DNA of 14,634 nt from an uncultured Oscillospiraceae bacterium (GCA_900756495.1 CAAEKI010000202.1:1-14634); one strand, 5' to 3'; positions 1 through 6,505 are shown, counted from the first letter of the stretch. The notes: a model not told the origin generated them from the letters alone. Made by a program: numbers and translations.

Positions 1-6
1 AAGTAA

Positions 7-121
<115 letters not shown>

Positions 122-124
122 ACG

Positions 125-162
125 AAGCGCCCAATCTCATTTGAGATTGGGCGCTTTGCTTT
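125..162 (+). terminator. rRNA operon intrinsic terminator
   Basis: A perfect 15-bp stem (125-139 with 142-156; left arm AAGCGCCCAATCTCA) closes on a very short loop and is followed by a T-rich tract (TTTGCTTTTT). It begins only a few bases after the 5S rRNA, so it ends the rRNA operon. sfsA begins 22 bp downstream and no separate promoter is obvious between, so sfsA may depend on read-through. Confidence 0.9.
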
Positions 163-183
163 TTATTTCCGGGGGAATGTATC

Positions 184-882
184 ATGCGCTATCAAAATGT
201 TGTAAAAGGAAGGTTCCTGAGCCGTCCGAATCGCTTTATTGCACGTGTGGAGCTGGACGGCAGGGATGTGATTTGTCATGTAAAGAATACTGGGCGCTGC
301 CGGGAGCTCTTGCTGCCGGGGGTGACGGTCTATCTGGAAGCGGCGGATAAGCCGACACGGAAAACAGCCTATGATCTGATAGCGGTGGAGAAGCAGCTGC
401 CTGCTCAGCGGACCATGCTCATCAATATGGACGCTCAGGCGCCCAATCGGGTTTTTCGGGAGTGGGCGCAGGCCGGAGGCTTTGTGCCCGGGCTGCGCCT
501 GCTGCGTCCTGAGTCGACATATGGTAATTCCAGATTTGATTTCTACTGGGAGGCGGCTGATGGGCGGAAGGGATTTGTAGAAGTCAAAGGGGTCACGCTG
601 GAGATTGAGGGACATGCTTTTTTTCCCGATGCGCCTACTGAGCGGGGGCTTAAGCATCTGGAGGAGCTGATGATCTGCCGCGCAAATGGATACGAGGCAG
701 CTGTGTGTTTTGTCATTCAGATGGAGGGGATTCACGCCTTTTCACCAAACGATCGCACTCACCCGGCCTTTGGCGAGACGCTGCGGCGGGCGGCTGCAGC
801 GGGTGTGAAAATTTTGGCATGCGGATGTACCGTAGAACCAGATTCTCTTGCCATTTCAGAATCAGTTGCAGTGGTGCAGTAA
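184..882 (+). CDS. sfsA: SfsA-family DNA/RNA nuclease-like protein
   Basis: A 232-residue SfsA homologue, the usual length for the family. The N-terminal OB-like half carries the family block RPNRFIARVELDG (residues 14-26) and HVKNTGRCRELLLPG (32-46). The C-terminal half has a PD-(D/E)XK-like site: RFDFYW (D119) and EVKGV (E133, K135), then PTERGLKHLEEL. Escherichia coli SfsA was found through effects on sugar fermentation and binds DNA; nuclease activity has been proposed for the family. The physiological role is not settled. The start is ATG at 184 with the purine-rich stretch GGGGGAA just upstream; an ATG at 177 is out of frame. It is a single gene between the rRNA terminator and the amt regulatory region, with no clear terminator of its own. 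The identification is firm; the cellular role is not. Confidence 0.93.
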   Translation: MRYQNVVKGRFLSRPNRFIARVELDGRDVICHVKNTGRCRELLLPGVTVYLEAADKPTRKTAYDLIAVEKQLPAQRTMLINMDAQAPNRVFREWAQAGGFVPGLRLLRPESTYGNSRFDFYWEAADGRKGFVEVKGVTLEIEGHAFFPDAPTERGLKHLEELMICRANGYEAAVCFVIQMEGIHAFSPNDRTHPAFGETLRRAAAAGVKILACGCTVEPDSLAISESVAVVQ

Positions 883-959
883 ATATGAAGGAAAATAGAA
901 TAAATATTGCATAAAGATTGCTGATATAGTGTTATATATTCTGAAATAAACTACAAAAT

Positions 960-991
960 GAAATTTTGCTCTTGACACTGAGCAAAATTTC
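960..991. promoter_or_regulatory. 12-bp palindrome around the amt -35 box (probable operator)
   Basis: Two perfect 12-bp arms (960-971 GAAATTTTGCTC and 980-991 GAGCAAAATTTC) flank an 8-bp centre, TTGACACT. The centre contains the -35 hexamer of the downstream promoter. The placement suggests a dimeric regulator that would cover the -35 region and control the ammonium transporter gene. The palindrome does not match the TnrA/GlnR consensus I know. It could also fold at the 3' end of a long sfsA transcript, but there is no T tract after it. Confidence 0.6.
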
Positions 992-1000
992 CTGTAAACT
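972..1000 (+). promoter_or_regulatory. Promoter of the amt-P-II fusion gene
   Basis: TTGACA at 972-977 is a perfect -35 hexamer. A 17-bp spacer leads to TAAACT at 995-1000 (4 of 6 matches to TATAAT). Transcription would start near 1006-1008, leaving a 5' leader of about 70 nt that is mostly one hairpin. The -35 lies in the centre of the perfect palindrome at 960-991. Confidence 0.65.
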
Positions 1001-1008
1001 GCGACCAT

Positions 1009-1057
1009 CAGGCAAGGACGCTCGTTTCACCAGTGTAGGTGAACCGAGCGTCCTTTT
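1009..1057 (+). promoter_or_regulatory. Leader hairpin/attenuator of amt, possible ANTAR target
   Basis: A terminator-like hairpin pairs 1014-1024 (AAGGACGCTCG) with 1045-1055 and ends in TTTT (1054-1057). Its inner part is a 6-bp stem, TTCACC/GGTGAA, closing a hexaloop AGTGTA (1032-1037). A weaker alternative hairpin, 1009-1024, would present a second hexaloop AAGGAC (1014-1019) and would tie up the left arm of the terminator. Both hexaloops have A at position 1 and G at position 4, the pattern of RNAs bound by ANTAR antiterminators. The terminator-like hairpin is plainly visible; the ANTAR reading is inference, because the first stem is weak (three contiguous pairs, then a mismatch). Confidence 0.5.
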
Positions 1058-1078
1058 GCATTTTGAGGAGGAATTGGA

Positions 1079-2806
1079 ATGTACTCATCGGTCAACACCA
1101 TATGGGTCCTTTTGGGGGCAGCATTGGTATTCTTCATGCAGGCGGGCTTTGCAATGTGCGAGGCAGGCTTTACGCGCTCCAAGAATACCGGAAATATCTT
1201 GATGAAAAACCTGATGGACTTTTGCATTGGTACGCCTATTTTCTGGCTGCTGGGCTTCGGCATCATGTTTGGCGGTGCAGGGGCTCTGATTGGAGGATTC
1301 GATCCCTTTGTCCTGGGAGATTATTCCGGTATCCTGCCGGAAGGGGTGCCGTTTTTCGCATTCTTTATTTTTCAGACTGTTTTCTGTGCCACTGCCGCCA
1401 CGATCGTCTCCGGTGCTATGGCAGAGCGTACAAAGTTCATTTCCTATTGTATCTATTCCCTCATGATCTCTGCAGTGGTCTATCCGATATCTGGGCACTG
1501 GATCTGGGGAGGCGGCTGGCTGGCTCAGCTGGGCTTTCATGACTTTGCCGGCTCTACGGCCGTACATATGGTAGGCGGCGTTGCCTCTCTGATCGGGGCG
1601 AAGATGCTCGGGCCCCGTATTGGAAAATACGGCAAGGACGGCAAGCCGCGCGCGATCCTGGGGCATAACCTCTCGATTGCCGCATTGGGCGTCTTTATTC
1701 TCTGGTTCTGCTGGTTTGGCTTTAATGGCTGTTCCACAGTCTCCATGACGGGTGACGAGACTCTGGCTGCCGCTGGATCCATCTTCTGTACGACCAACAT
1801 GGCCGCTGCTGTGGCGTGTGTGACGACTATGCTGTTTACCTGGATTCGCTTTAAAAAGCCCGATGTCTCTATGACCTTCAACGCGGCGCTGGGCGGCTTG
1901 GTGGCTGTGACTGCCGGCTGTGATATGGTTTCTGTGGGCGGCGCTGCTGTCATAGGTATTTGTGCCGGGATCGTGCTTCCTCTGGCAGTGGAGTTTTTTG
2001 ACAAAGTACTTAAGATTGACGACCCGGTAGGCGCTATTTCAGTTCACGGCGTCTGCGGGGCAATGGGAACCCTGCTGACAGGGCTGCTGGCAGTGGATGG
2101 CGGTCTCTTCTATGGCGGCGGACTGCGCTTGTTTGGCATACAGTGCTTGGGCGTTATCTGTGTGATTGCTTGGGTGGCCGTGACCATGACGATTATATTT
2201 TTTGTTATCAAGCACACAATCGGCCTGCGCGCATCCGCGAAGGAGGAACTGGAGGGGCTGGATATCCACGAGCACGGTTTGCCCAGCGCCTATGCCGACT
2301 TTATGCAGGCCACCAGCGTCACCGCGGTGGCCAGCGACAACGCTTACCCTGAACCAGTGGAGCTCGGTGCGGGCAGCCGCCGCGTTGCGATGGATCAGGC
2401 AGTGCCGGTCCAAGTTGTCTCAGGCCCCAGCGGGATATCGGCCTCGGATGTGAAGCTGACAAAGGTGACCATCGTATGCAATCAGGCCAAGTTTGAAGAT
2501 TTGAAGGCCGCCATGAATGACATCGGTGTTACAGGAATGACGGTGACACAGGTATTGGGCTGCGGCATTCAAAAAGGGAAGACGGAGTACTATCGGGGGA
2601 TCGAGATGTCCATGAACCTGCTGCCAAAGATCCAAGTGGACATCGTGGTTTCGAAGGTACCGGTCGGGCAGGTCGTTTCGACTGCAAAGAAAGCACTGTA
2701 TACAGGAAATATCGGAGACGGCAAGATCTTTATCTACGATGTTGAGAATGTCATTAAGGTCCGTACCGGTGAGGAGGGATACGATGCGCTCCAGGGCGAG
2801 GAGTAA
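1079..2806 (+). CDS. amt: Ammonium transporter fused to a P-II signalling domain
   Basis: A 575-residue Amt/Rh-family ammonium channel with its own C-terminal P-II domain. Residues 1 to about 395 form the multi-helix channel. The pore twin histidines are visible as H163 (DFAGSTAVHMVGG) and H323 (DDPVGAISVHGVCG), with the SGHWIWGGGW and GAMAERTKF blocks between. A linker of about 60 residues leads to a P-II (GlnB/GlnK) domain at 458-575. This keeps the T-loop frame QKGKTEYYRG, the 2-oxoglutarate-contacting Q and the C-terminal TGNIGDGKIFIYDVENVIKVRTGEE block. The T-loop tyrosine uridylylated in enteric P-II (Y51) is methionine here (about residue 510). In most bacteria GlnK is a separate protein that plugs the channel when nitrogen is plentiful; here it is tethered. 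The start is ATG 1079, with GAGGAGG at 1065-1071. No separate glnK gene lies nearby. Confidence 0.95.
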   Translation: MYSSVNTIWVLLGAALVFFMQAGFAMCEAGFTRSKNTGNILMKNLMDFCIGTPIFWLLGFGIMFGGAGALIGGFDPFVLGDYSGILPEGVPFFAFFIFQTVFCATAATIVSGAMAERTKFISYCIYSLMISAVVYPISGHWIWGGGWLAQLGFHDFAGSTAVHMVGGVASLIGAKMLGPRIGKYGKDGKPRAILGHNLSIAALGVFILWFCWFGFNGCSTVSMTGDETLAAAGSIFCTTNMAAAVACVTTMLFTWIRFKKPDVSMTFNAALGGLVAVTAGCDMVSVGGAAVIGICAGIVLPLAVEFFDKVLKIDDPVGAISVHGVCGAMGTLLTGLLAVDGGLFYGGGLRLFGIQCLGVICVIAWVAVTMTIIFFVIKHTIGLRASAKEELEGLDIHEHGLPSAYADFMQATSVTAVASDNAYPEPVELGAGSRRVAMDQAVPVQVVSGPSGISASDVKLTKVTIVCNQAKFEDLKAAMNDIGVTGMTVTQVLGCGIQKGKTEYYRGIEMSMNLLPKIQVDIVVSKVPVGQVVSTAKKALYTGNIGDGKIFIYDVENVIKVRTGEEGYDALQGEE

Positions 2807-2849
2807 TGCTGACAATGAGTCGCCGCAGTAAAACGCTTATTTTAATAAG

Positions 2850-2888
2850 ATGGAGCGGTCCGGGCTTGCCAAGTCCGGGCCGTTCCAT
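2850..2888. terminator. GC-rich hairpin after amt, overlapping the next promoter
   Basis: Arms 2850-2865 and 2873-2888 pair over 16 positions around a 7-nt loop. Thirteen pairs are Watson-Crick and the other three are G-U in the transcript, so the structure is complete as RNA but imperfect as a DNA palindrome. It begins 43 bp after the amt stop and is probably the 3' end of that transcript. A canonical T tract is missing, because the bases that follow are the -10 box of the next promoter. Confidence 0.55.
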
Positions 2889-2894
2889 TATAAT
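2866..2894 (+). promoter_or_regulatory. Promoter of the GNAT acetyltransferase gene
   Basis: TTGCCA (2866-2871, 5 of 6 matches) lies 17 bp before a perfect TATAAT (2889-2894). The -35 hexamer falls in the loop of the preceding hairpin and the -10 begins one base after its right arm. Transcription would begin near 2900, giving a leader of about 25 nt before the ATG at 2925. Confidence 0.75.
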
Positions 2895-2924
2895 AGGGGG
2901 GCAAATGGAAGCGGAGGCGTTGAT

Positions 2925-3635
2925 ATGGAACCGGAATACAGCGTGATTACGAAAGAGATCACAGCAAAGGGTAAGGGCTATCTGGTCATTCGGAAATGCC
3001 CGCCGGACAAGCTGTCGGACACCGTCCGCCGCGGGGCGCGTGAACTGCTCGAGGCAGGAGCATCTCTACTCTACGCCGCCTCCGCTGACCCGGCGGCTCC
3101 GCTGGCCGAGGGAATATGGGGAAACTGCCGTCTCTCCTTTTGCCACGACATGCTGCGCATGGAGCGGGCGCTGGACGAGAGTATCGCAGGTGCGGATGAG
3201 ATCGTGCTGGAGGGGTTGTGCCGGGAGAAGTGGGGACAGTGGCTGACGCTGTACAATGAGGGGTTCTTTCATGTGCCCAATTCGGCTACTTACGACCATA
3301 AGGACCTGGTCCGGTGTATGGAGGAGAGCAGCCGCTGCGGCTTTGCTGTGGCGAAGGGGGTTGCGGTTGGAGTTTATGAACTGAACCTTCAGGGGGAATG
3401 CCCTGAGATTGAGGGGATCGCGCTGGTGAAGAGCGCGCGGGGAAAGGGCCTGGGACGGGCGCTGCTGCGCGCCTGCATGGCTGAGCTGGCTGGCCTGGGA
3501 TACAATTCCTGCTGCTTGAGGGTGTCCACCGCCAACGAGGCTGCGCTCCGGCTTTATCAGGAGGAGGGCTTTTTCCAGACCGATGTGGTAGGACGGTGGT
3601 ATCAAATTTTGGCCCAGGGTGATCTGATGCAGTAA
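2925..3635 (+). CDS. GNAT family N-acetyltransferase
   Basis: A 236-residue protein with a C-terminal GNAT fold. The acetyl-CoA pyrophosphate loop is RGKGLG (residues 172-177) after strand IEGIALV, and motif B is NEAALRLYQEEGF (203-215). Residues 1 to about 100 are not recognisable and may form a substrate-specific N-terminal domain. The acceptor is unknown; small molecules, peptides and protein N-termini are all possible. The open frame extends upstream to an ATG at 2850, but that would translate the hairpin and the promoter, so ATG 2925 is preferred; it is preceded by GGAGG at 2913-2917. The gene has its own strong promoter and a terminator at 3645, so it is a single-gene unit. No partner gene hints at a substrate. 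Confidence 0.9.
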   Translation: MEPEYSVITKEITAKGKGYLVIRKCPPDKLSDTVRRGARELLEAGASLLYAASADPAAPLAEGIWGNCRLSFCHDMLRMERALDESIAGADEIVLEGLCREKWGQWLTLYNEGFFHVPNSATYDHKDLVRCMEESSRCGFAVAKGVAVGVYELNLQGECPEIEGIALVKSARGKGLGRALLRACMAELAGLGYNSCCLRVSTANEAALRLYQEEGFFQTDVVGRWYQILAQGDLMQ

Positions 3636-3644
3636 AATAGAGAG

Positions 3645-3679
3645 GAGAGGCGGTCCGGCGGCGGGCTGCCTCTCTTTTT
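3645..3679 (+). terminator. Intrinsic terminator of the GNAT gene
   Basis: A stem of GAGAGGC (3645-3651) with GCCTCTC (3668-3674), with further internal GC pairing, is followed by TTTTT (3675-3679). It starts 9 bp after the acetyltransferase stop and isolates that gene from the padR promoter, which begins four bases later. Confidence 0.9.
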
Positions 3680-3682
3680 GTA

Positions 3683-3709
3683 TTGACATATATCGAATAT
3701 CGTTATAAT
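3683..3709 (+). promoter_or_regulatory. Promoter of the padR-DUF2812 operon
   Basis: A perfect TTGACA at 3683-3688 is followed by a perfect TATAAT at 3704-3709, but with a short 15-bp spacer. An alternative -10, TAATAT at 3706-3711, gives the standard 17 bp with a weaker match. Either way the -10 and the start point are inside the large inverted repeat 3690-3732, so a bound repressor would block RNA polymerase directly. Confidence 0.75.
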
Positions 3710-3732
3710 ATAACTATAACGATATTCGATAT
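3690..3732. promoter_or_regulatory. 43-bp PadR operator with four ATATCG half-sites
   Basis: Two perfect 18-bp arms, ATATCGAATATCGTTATA (3690-3707) and its reverse complement (3715-3732), surround a 7-bp centre. Each arm contains the hexamer ATATCG twice, 7 bp apart (3690 and 3697; mirrored at 3720 and 3727), so there are four half-sites. The site covers the -10 region of the only promoter of the operon and ends 14 bp before the padR start. This is the layout of an autorepressor. Four half-sites suggest two repressor dimers or binding at two registers. Confidence 0.85.
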
Positions 3733-3746
3733 GGGAGGGGAGCACG

Positions 3747-4070
3747 ATGGCGAGAAAGAAGCTGGAGACGCTGACCGAGCAGATGTACTATGTGCTCCTC
3801 TCACTGCGGGAAGAACGCCATGGCTACGGAGTCATGCAATATATCTCCGCACTGACCGAAGGACGGTTGGGGGTGGGGGCCGGAACGCTCTATGCCCTGC
3901 TGGATCGCTTTGAAAAAGATAAGCTGATTGCCCGCACACGGGTAGAAGAAAATCGAAAATACTATCGCCTCACTGCCGAAGGGGAACGGACGCTGCAGAA
4001 TGAATATGAGCGTATTCGGCGGCAGGCTGCCGACATGGAGCGGATACTGAGAGGGGAGGGGCCGAGGTGA
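3747..4070 (+). CDS. PadR family transcriptional repressor
   Basis: A 107-residue PadR regulator of the short type: a winged helix (residues about 8-80) followed by a short dimerisation helix. Family hallmarks are LLSLREERHGYGVMQYI (18-34), the turn GVGAGTLYALLDRFEKDKLI (43-62), and the wing RTRVEENRKYYRLTAEGERTL. PadR proteins usually repress their own operon until released by a ligand or stress signal. The start is ATG 3747 behind GGGAGGGG. The stop codon overlaps the GTG start of the next gene in GTGA (4067-4070), so translation is coupled. The palindrome over its promoter (3690-3732) is the obvious binding site. The inducer cannot be read from the sequence. Confidence 0.95.
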   Translation: MARKKLETLTEQMYYVLLSLREERHGYGVMQYISALTEGRLGVGAGTLYALLDRFEKDKLIARTRVEENRKYYRLTAEGERTLQNEYERIRRQAADMERILRGEGPR

Positions 4071-5170
4071 GGGAAAGAGAGGGCTGGCGCTGGTTCAGTT
4101 ATGCCCCGGAGGACGCCAAGGCGGCCCAGGCTGAGCTCAATCGTCTGGCGGCGGAGGGACTGGAGCTGGAGGAGATCTGGTTCTGCGCGGCGAAGTTTAA
4201 GCATGTTGAAGGGCGGGCGCCGGCCTGCTGGGTAGAGCCCGCACGGTGGACCAGTATGCGCCTCAAGGACGAGGAGAAGCAGCGGGAGTACCTGGAGCTG
4301 TGCGAGGAGGCGGGCTGGACACTGGTCGATCAGAGCAGGAGCATGTTCTGGTTTAAGGCGAGTCCGGGAAAGGCCCCCGCTCCCATTCAGACAGACGGCG
4401 GCGTGGAATGGGAGGCGGTTTTGCGGGGTGCTCTGCGGGAGCGGGCATGGCAGCTGATGGGGCTGACGGTGTTCTGGGCGCTCCATTTTATCCTGCGCCT
4501 GCTGCTGGGAAACGTTCACTTCTGGGAGCTGTTCCTCAGTGACAGTGCCATGATACTCATGGCTTGCCTAAGCATATGGCTGGTCCTGGATATCCTGCGG
4601 GGGGCGCATGTGCTGCGCTACCGGAGCCAGTGCCGCAGATCGGTGCGGGAGGGAAGAGAGATACCGGTGCCAAGTCAGGGGGGAGCCCGCCTGAGGGGGT
4701 GTGCGGGATTTGCAGAGCTCGCCCTGCTGGCATGCACCCTTCTTGCGCTGCTGGCCATCGGCGTGGGAGAGGAGCAGGAGCTGGGCTCCTATCAGGAGAT
4801 CCACGGCTGGCGCACAGAGTCCGTTTGCGGCGTTCATACCGAGTACCGCCGATTTGGCGGGGAGGATTGGCTCTGTCTGGATGACTATGACTGCCGCTTT
4901 TCCTGGCTGGCACGTTGGATTGCCGCAGATCTGCGGTCTGATGAGGGGGATCAGAGCTATTTGGAGCGGCAGTACATCCACCGGCACAACCCTGCTGAAC
5001 TGGAGCGGGCCGACCTTGGCTTTGACGAGAGCTGGCACTACGACCTGGGTAAAGGACAGGGGCTGCTTCTCCGGCAGGGAAACCGCGTGATTCGAATCGA
5101 GGCCGGCGCCACCCTGAACAGTCCGGACGTCTTGGAGAAGCTGTGGGTGTGGATGGAGAAGACCAAGTGA
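4067..5170 (+). CDS. DUF2812 membrane protein, first paralogue
   Basis: A 367-residue protein of unknown function. Residues about 5-110 form a DUF2812 domain, shown by WRWFSYAPEDAKAAQAELNRLAAEGLELE, the LELCEEAGWTLV segment and the closing FWFKA...PIQTD. Three predicted membrane helices follow (about 130-147, 155-177 and 213-233). If the N-terminus is cytoplasmic, residues 234-367 face outwards. That tail holds DCRFSWLA (275-282) and RQGNRVIRIEAGA (336-348), both echoed in the next gene. DUF2812 genes commonly sit beside padR in Bacillota; no biochemical role is established that I know of. The start is GTG 4067, overlapping the padR stop, with GGGGAGGGG upstream. It is co-regulated with padR and could act in sensing or in the response. 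Confidence 0.88.
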   Translation: MREREGWRWFSYAPEDAKAAQAELNRLAAEGLELEEIWFCAAKFKHVEGRAPACWVEPARWTSMRLKDEEKQREYLELCEEAGWTLVDQSRSMFWFKASPGKAPAPIQTDGGVEWEAVLRGALRERAWQLMGLTVFWALHFILRLLLGNVHFWELFLSDSAMILMACLSIWLVLDILRGAHVLRYRSQCRRSVREGREIPVPSQGGARLRGCAGFAELALLACTLLALLAIGVGEEQELGSYQEIHGWRTESVCGVHTEYRRFGGEDWLCLDDYDCRFSWLARWIAADLRSDEGDQSYLERQYIHRHNPAELERADLGFDESWHYDLGKGQGLLLRQGNRVIRIEAGATLNSPDVLEKLWVWMEKTK

Positions 5171-5187
5171 CAGGAAGGAGGCTACCT

Positions 5188-6351
5188 ATGAAAAAGAAGT
5201 CCCTCCTTGATGGGAATGAATGGGACAGGGGCGCATGCGGCCGCGGCGGTGCCGCAAAGAAAAAGGCGCGCCCCTTTCTCTTCCTGAATATGGACTACAA
5301 GGCGGTACAGCGGTGGCTGGAGCGGGAGGCGGAGGACGGCTGGGAGCTGGTGGAGATCAAACAGGGCTGGGGGACCGCTGTTTTCTGGAAGACCAACCGG
5401 GCAGACTTGCGCTGGTGCGTGGATCTGGCCTGCGGCAGGGACGACCCGGATTATCTCCGCCTGTGTGTCGATGCAGGCTGGATGCGGGTGGCCCGGGTGG
5501 GAAATCTCAACCTCTTCAAGTCGGCGCCCGGGCGGGACCCTGTGCCCATCCAGACCGATCGGGACATCGAGCGGGAGCGGTTCGGCCGGATCTTCTTCGG
5601 CGGCAGGCTGCTCTGGCTGCTGGCGCTCGTGATGGTGGCCTACCTGGTCTTTGAGGCGGTCCTCTTCGCGGAGGACGGCTTCTGGCCCCACGACCTGGCT
5701 TTTTCTTATATCTGGCAGATGTTTCTCTTCCAGGCGGCGGTTATGGCTGCCATGGCGGTCTATCTGCTCTGTTTGGCGTTTTACTGGAGGCGGGTCTGCC
5801 ACAGTGCTGCCGCAGGAGGGGAAATGCCCGTCCCCTCACTGTTCTGGGCCAGGGTACGCGGGGCGCTCATATGGGTGCTGTATGGATTGTTTCTCGCCTT
5901 GGCCCTGTACACCTCTTACGGCGGAGCCTTGTCGGATGGACGGGAGAGCTGGGAGGCAGACGGTTTCCACTTCCTGGCGGAGTCTACCTTCCTGGGGAGC
6001 CACGCAGAGGCCTCCGACTCGGTGGATCGATCGGGCTGGGTGATGGTGGATGTGTTCGACTGCCGTTTCTCCTGGCTGGCAGAGCTGGTGGTGCGGGACC
6101 TCCTGGCCGAAGAGGGCCGGTCGCCGGAGCCCATGGGACACCTCCATAGCGGCGGACTGAAGCTGGAGGCGTTGGAGCTGGGCCTTGATGCCGCATGGAT
6201 TGGGTGTGCGCCTCCTGCCTTTGACGGTGGAAGGGACATCCAATGCCTCATTGTCCGCCGGGAAAACCGGGTGCTCCGCCTGTGCGGAGATTGGGACTTT
6301 ACAACACCGGATAGCCGGGTTAAGATTAGGGAAGCCTTAGGTCCTGCTTGA
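5188..6351 (+). CDS. DUF2812 membrane protein, second paralogue
   Basis: A 387-residue paralogue of the preceding protein with the same plan. A Lys/Arg-rich N-terminus (1-30) leads into DUF2812 (about 28-125: FLFLNMDYKAVQRWLEREAE, DGWELVEI, LCVDAGWMRV, FKSAPGRDPVPIQTD). Three membrane helices follow (about 138-160, 170-198 and 222-243), then a probably outward-facing tail with DCRFSWLA (291-298), LGLDAAW and RRENRVLRL (357-365). ATG 5188 with AGGAAGGAGG at 5171-5180 is chosen over an in-frame GTG at 5143, which would overlap the previous gene. The gap to the first paralogue is 17 bp, so it is the third gene of the operon. The last few codons and the stop (TGA 6349-6351) lie within the left end of the dispersed repeat that begins at about 6335, so the native C-terminus may have been altered. 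Function unknown. Confidence 0.87.
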   Translation: MKKKSLLDGNEWDRGACGRGGAAKKKARPFLFLNMDYKAVQRWLEREAEDGWELVEIKQGWGTAVFWKTNRADLRWCVDLACGRDDPDYLRLCVDAGWMRVARVGNLNLFKSAPGRDPVPIQTDRDIERERFGRIFFGGRLLWLLALVMVAYLVFEAVLFAEDGFWPHDLAFSYIWQMFLFQAAVMAAMAVYLLCLAFYWRRVCHSAAAGGEMPVPSLFWARVRGALIWVLYGLFLALALYTSYGGALSDGRESWEADGFHFLAESTFLGSHAEASDSVDRSGWVMVDVFDCRFSWLAELVVRDLLAEEGRSPEPMGHLHSGGLKLEALELGLDAAWIGCAPPAFDGGRDIQCLIVRRENRVLRLCGDWDFTTPDSRVKIREALGPA

Positions 6352-6505
6352 GAAAAGTCAAAAACGCCCAAACGGCGGATGTTTTTCCGCCATACTGCGT
6401 AAAAAATTCTTGAAATACACAAAGTATTCCTGCGAATTTTTGCCTTGTCTGGCGGAAAAATCTCTCGCCGTTGGCCATTCCGCCATTTTTCAAACAAGGC
6501 CTAGG
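6335..6505 (-). repeat. Dispersed repeat (MITE-like), copy 1, inverted
   Basis: About 170 bp that recur in opposite orientation at 13653-13818, with roughly 90% identity by eye. The difference is scattered substitutions, one single-base indel and a diverged left end here. The right end reads CAAGGCCTAGG; the left end, CCTTAGGTCCTGCTTGA, is a decayed inverted version of it. Both ends include a YTAR-type tetramer (TTAG left, CTAG right). The interior is GC-rich hairpins separated by A/T runs. There is no transposase, and the small open frame through it is not a credible gene. It is best read as a non-autonomous, palindromic insertion element that also carries hairpins able to end transcription. 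Confidence 0.85.
6451..6490 (+). terminator. Terminator-like hairpin inside repeat copy 1
   Basis: GGCGGAA (6451-6457) pairs with TTCCGCC (6479-6485) and is followed by ATTTTT (6486-6491). It is the best candidate for ending the padR-DUF2812 transcript, since no other hairpin with a T run lies between 6352 and the next gene at 6573. The 67 bp between the repeat and that gene hold no promoter I can support. Confidence 0.5.

Noticed and set aside
2850..2924. ATG at 2850 as the acetyltransferase start
   Set aside because: It would translate a terminator-like hairpin and lies upstream of the predicted transcription start. ATG 2925 has a proper GGAGG.
5143..5187. GTG at 5143 as the start of the second DUF2812 gene
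   Set aside because: It overlaps the end of the first paralogue and lacks a ribosome binding site, whereas ATG 5188 has GGAAGGAGG at good spacing.
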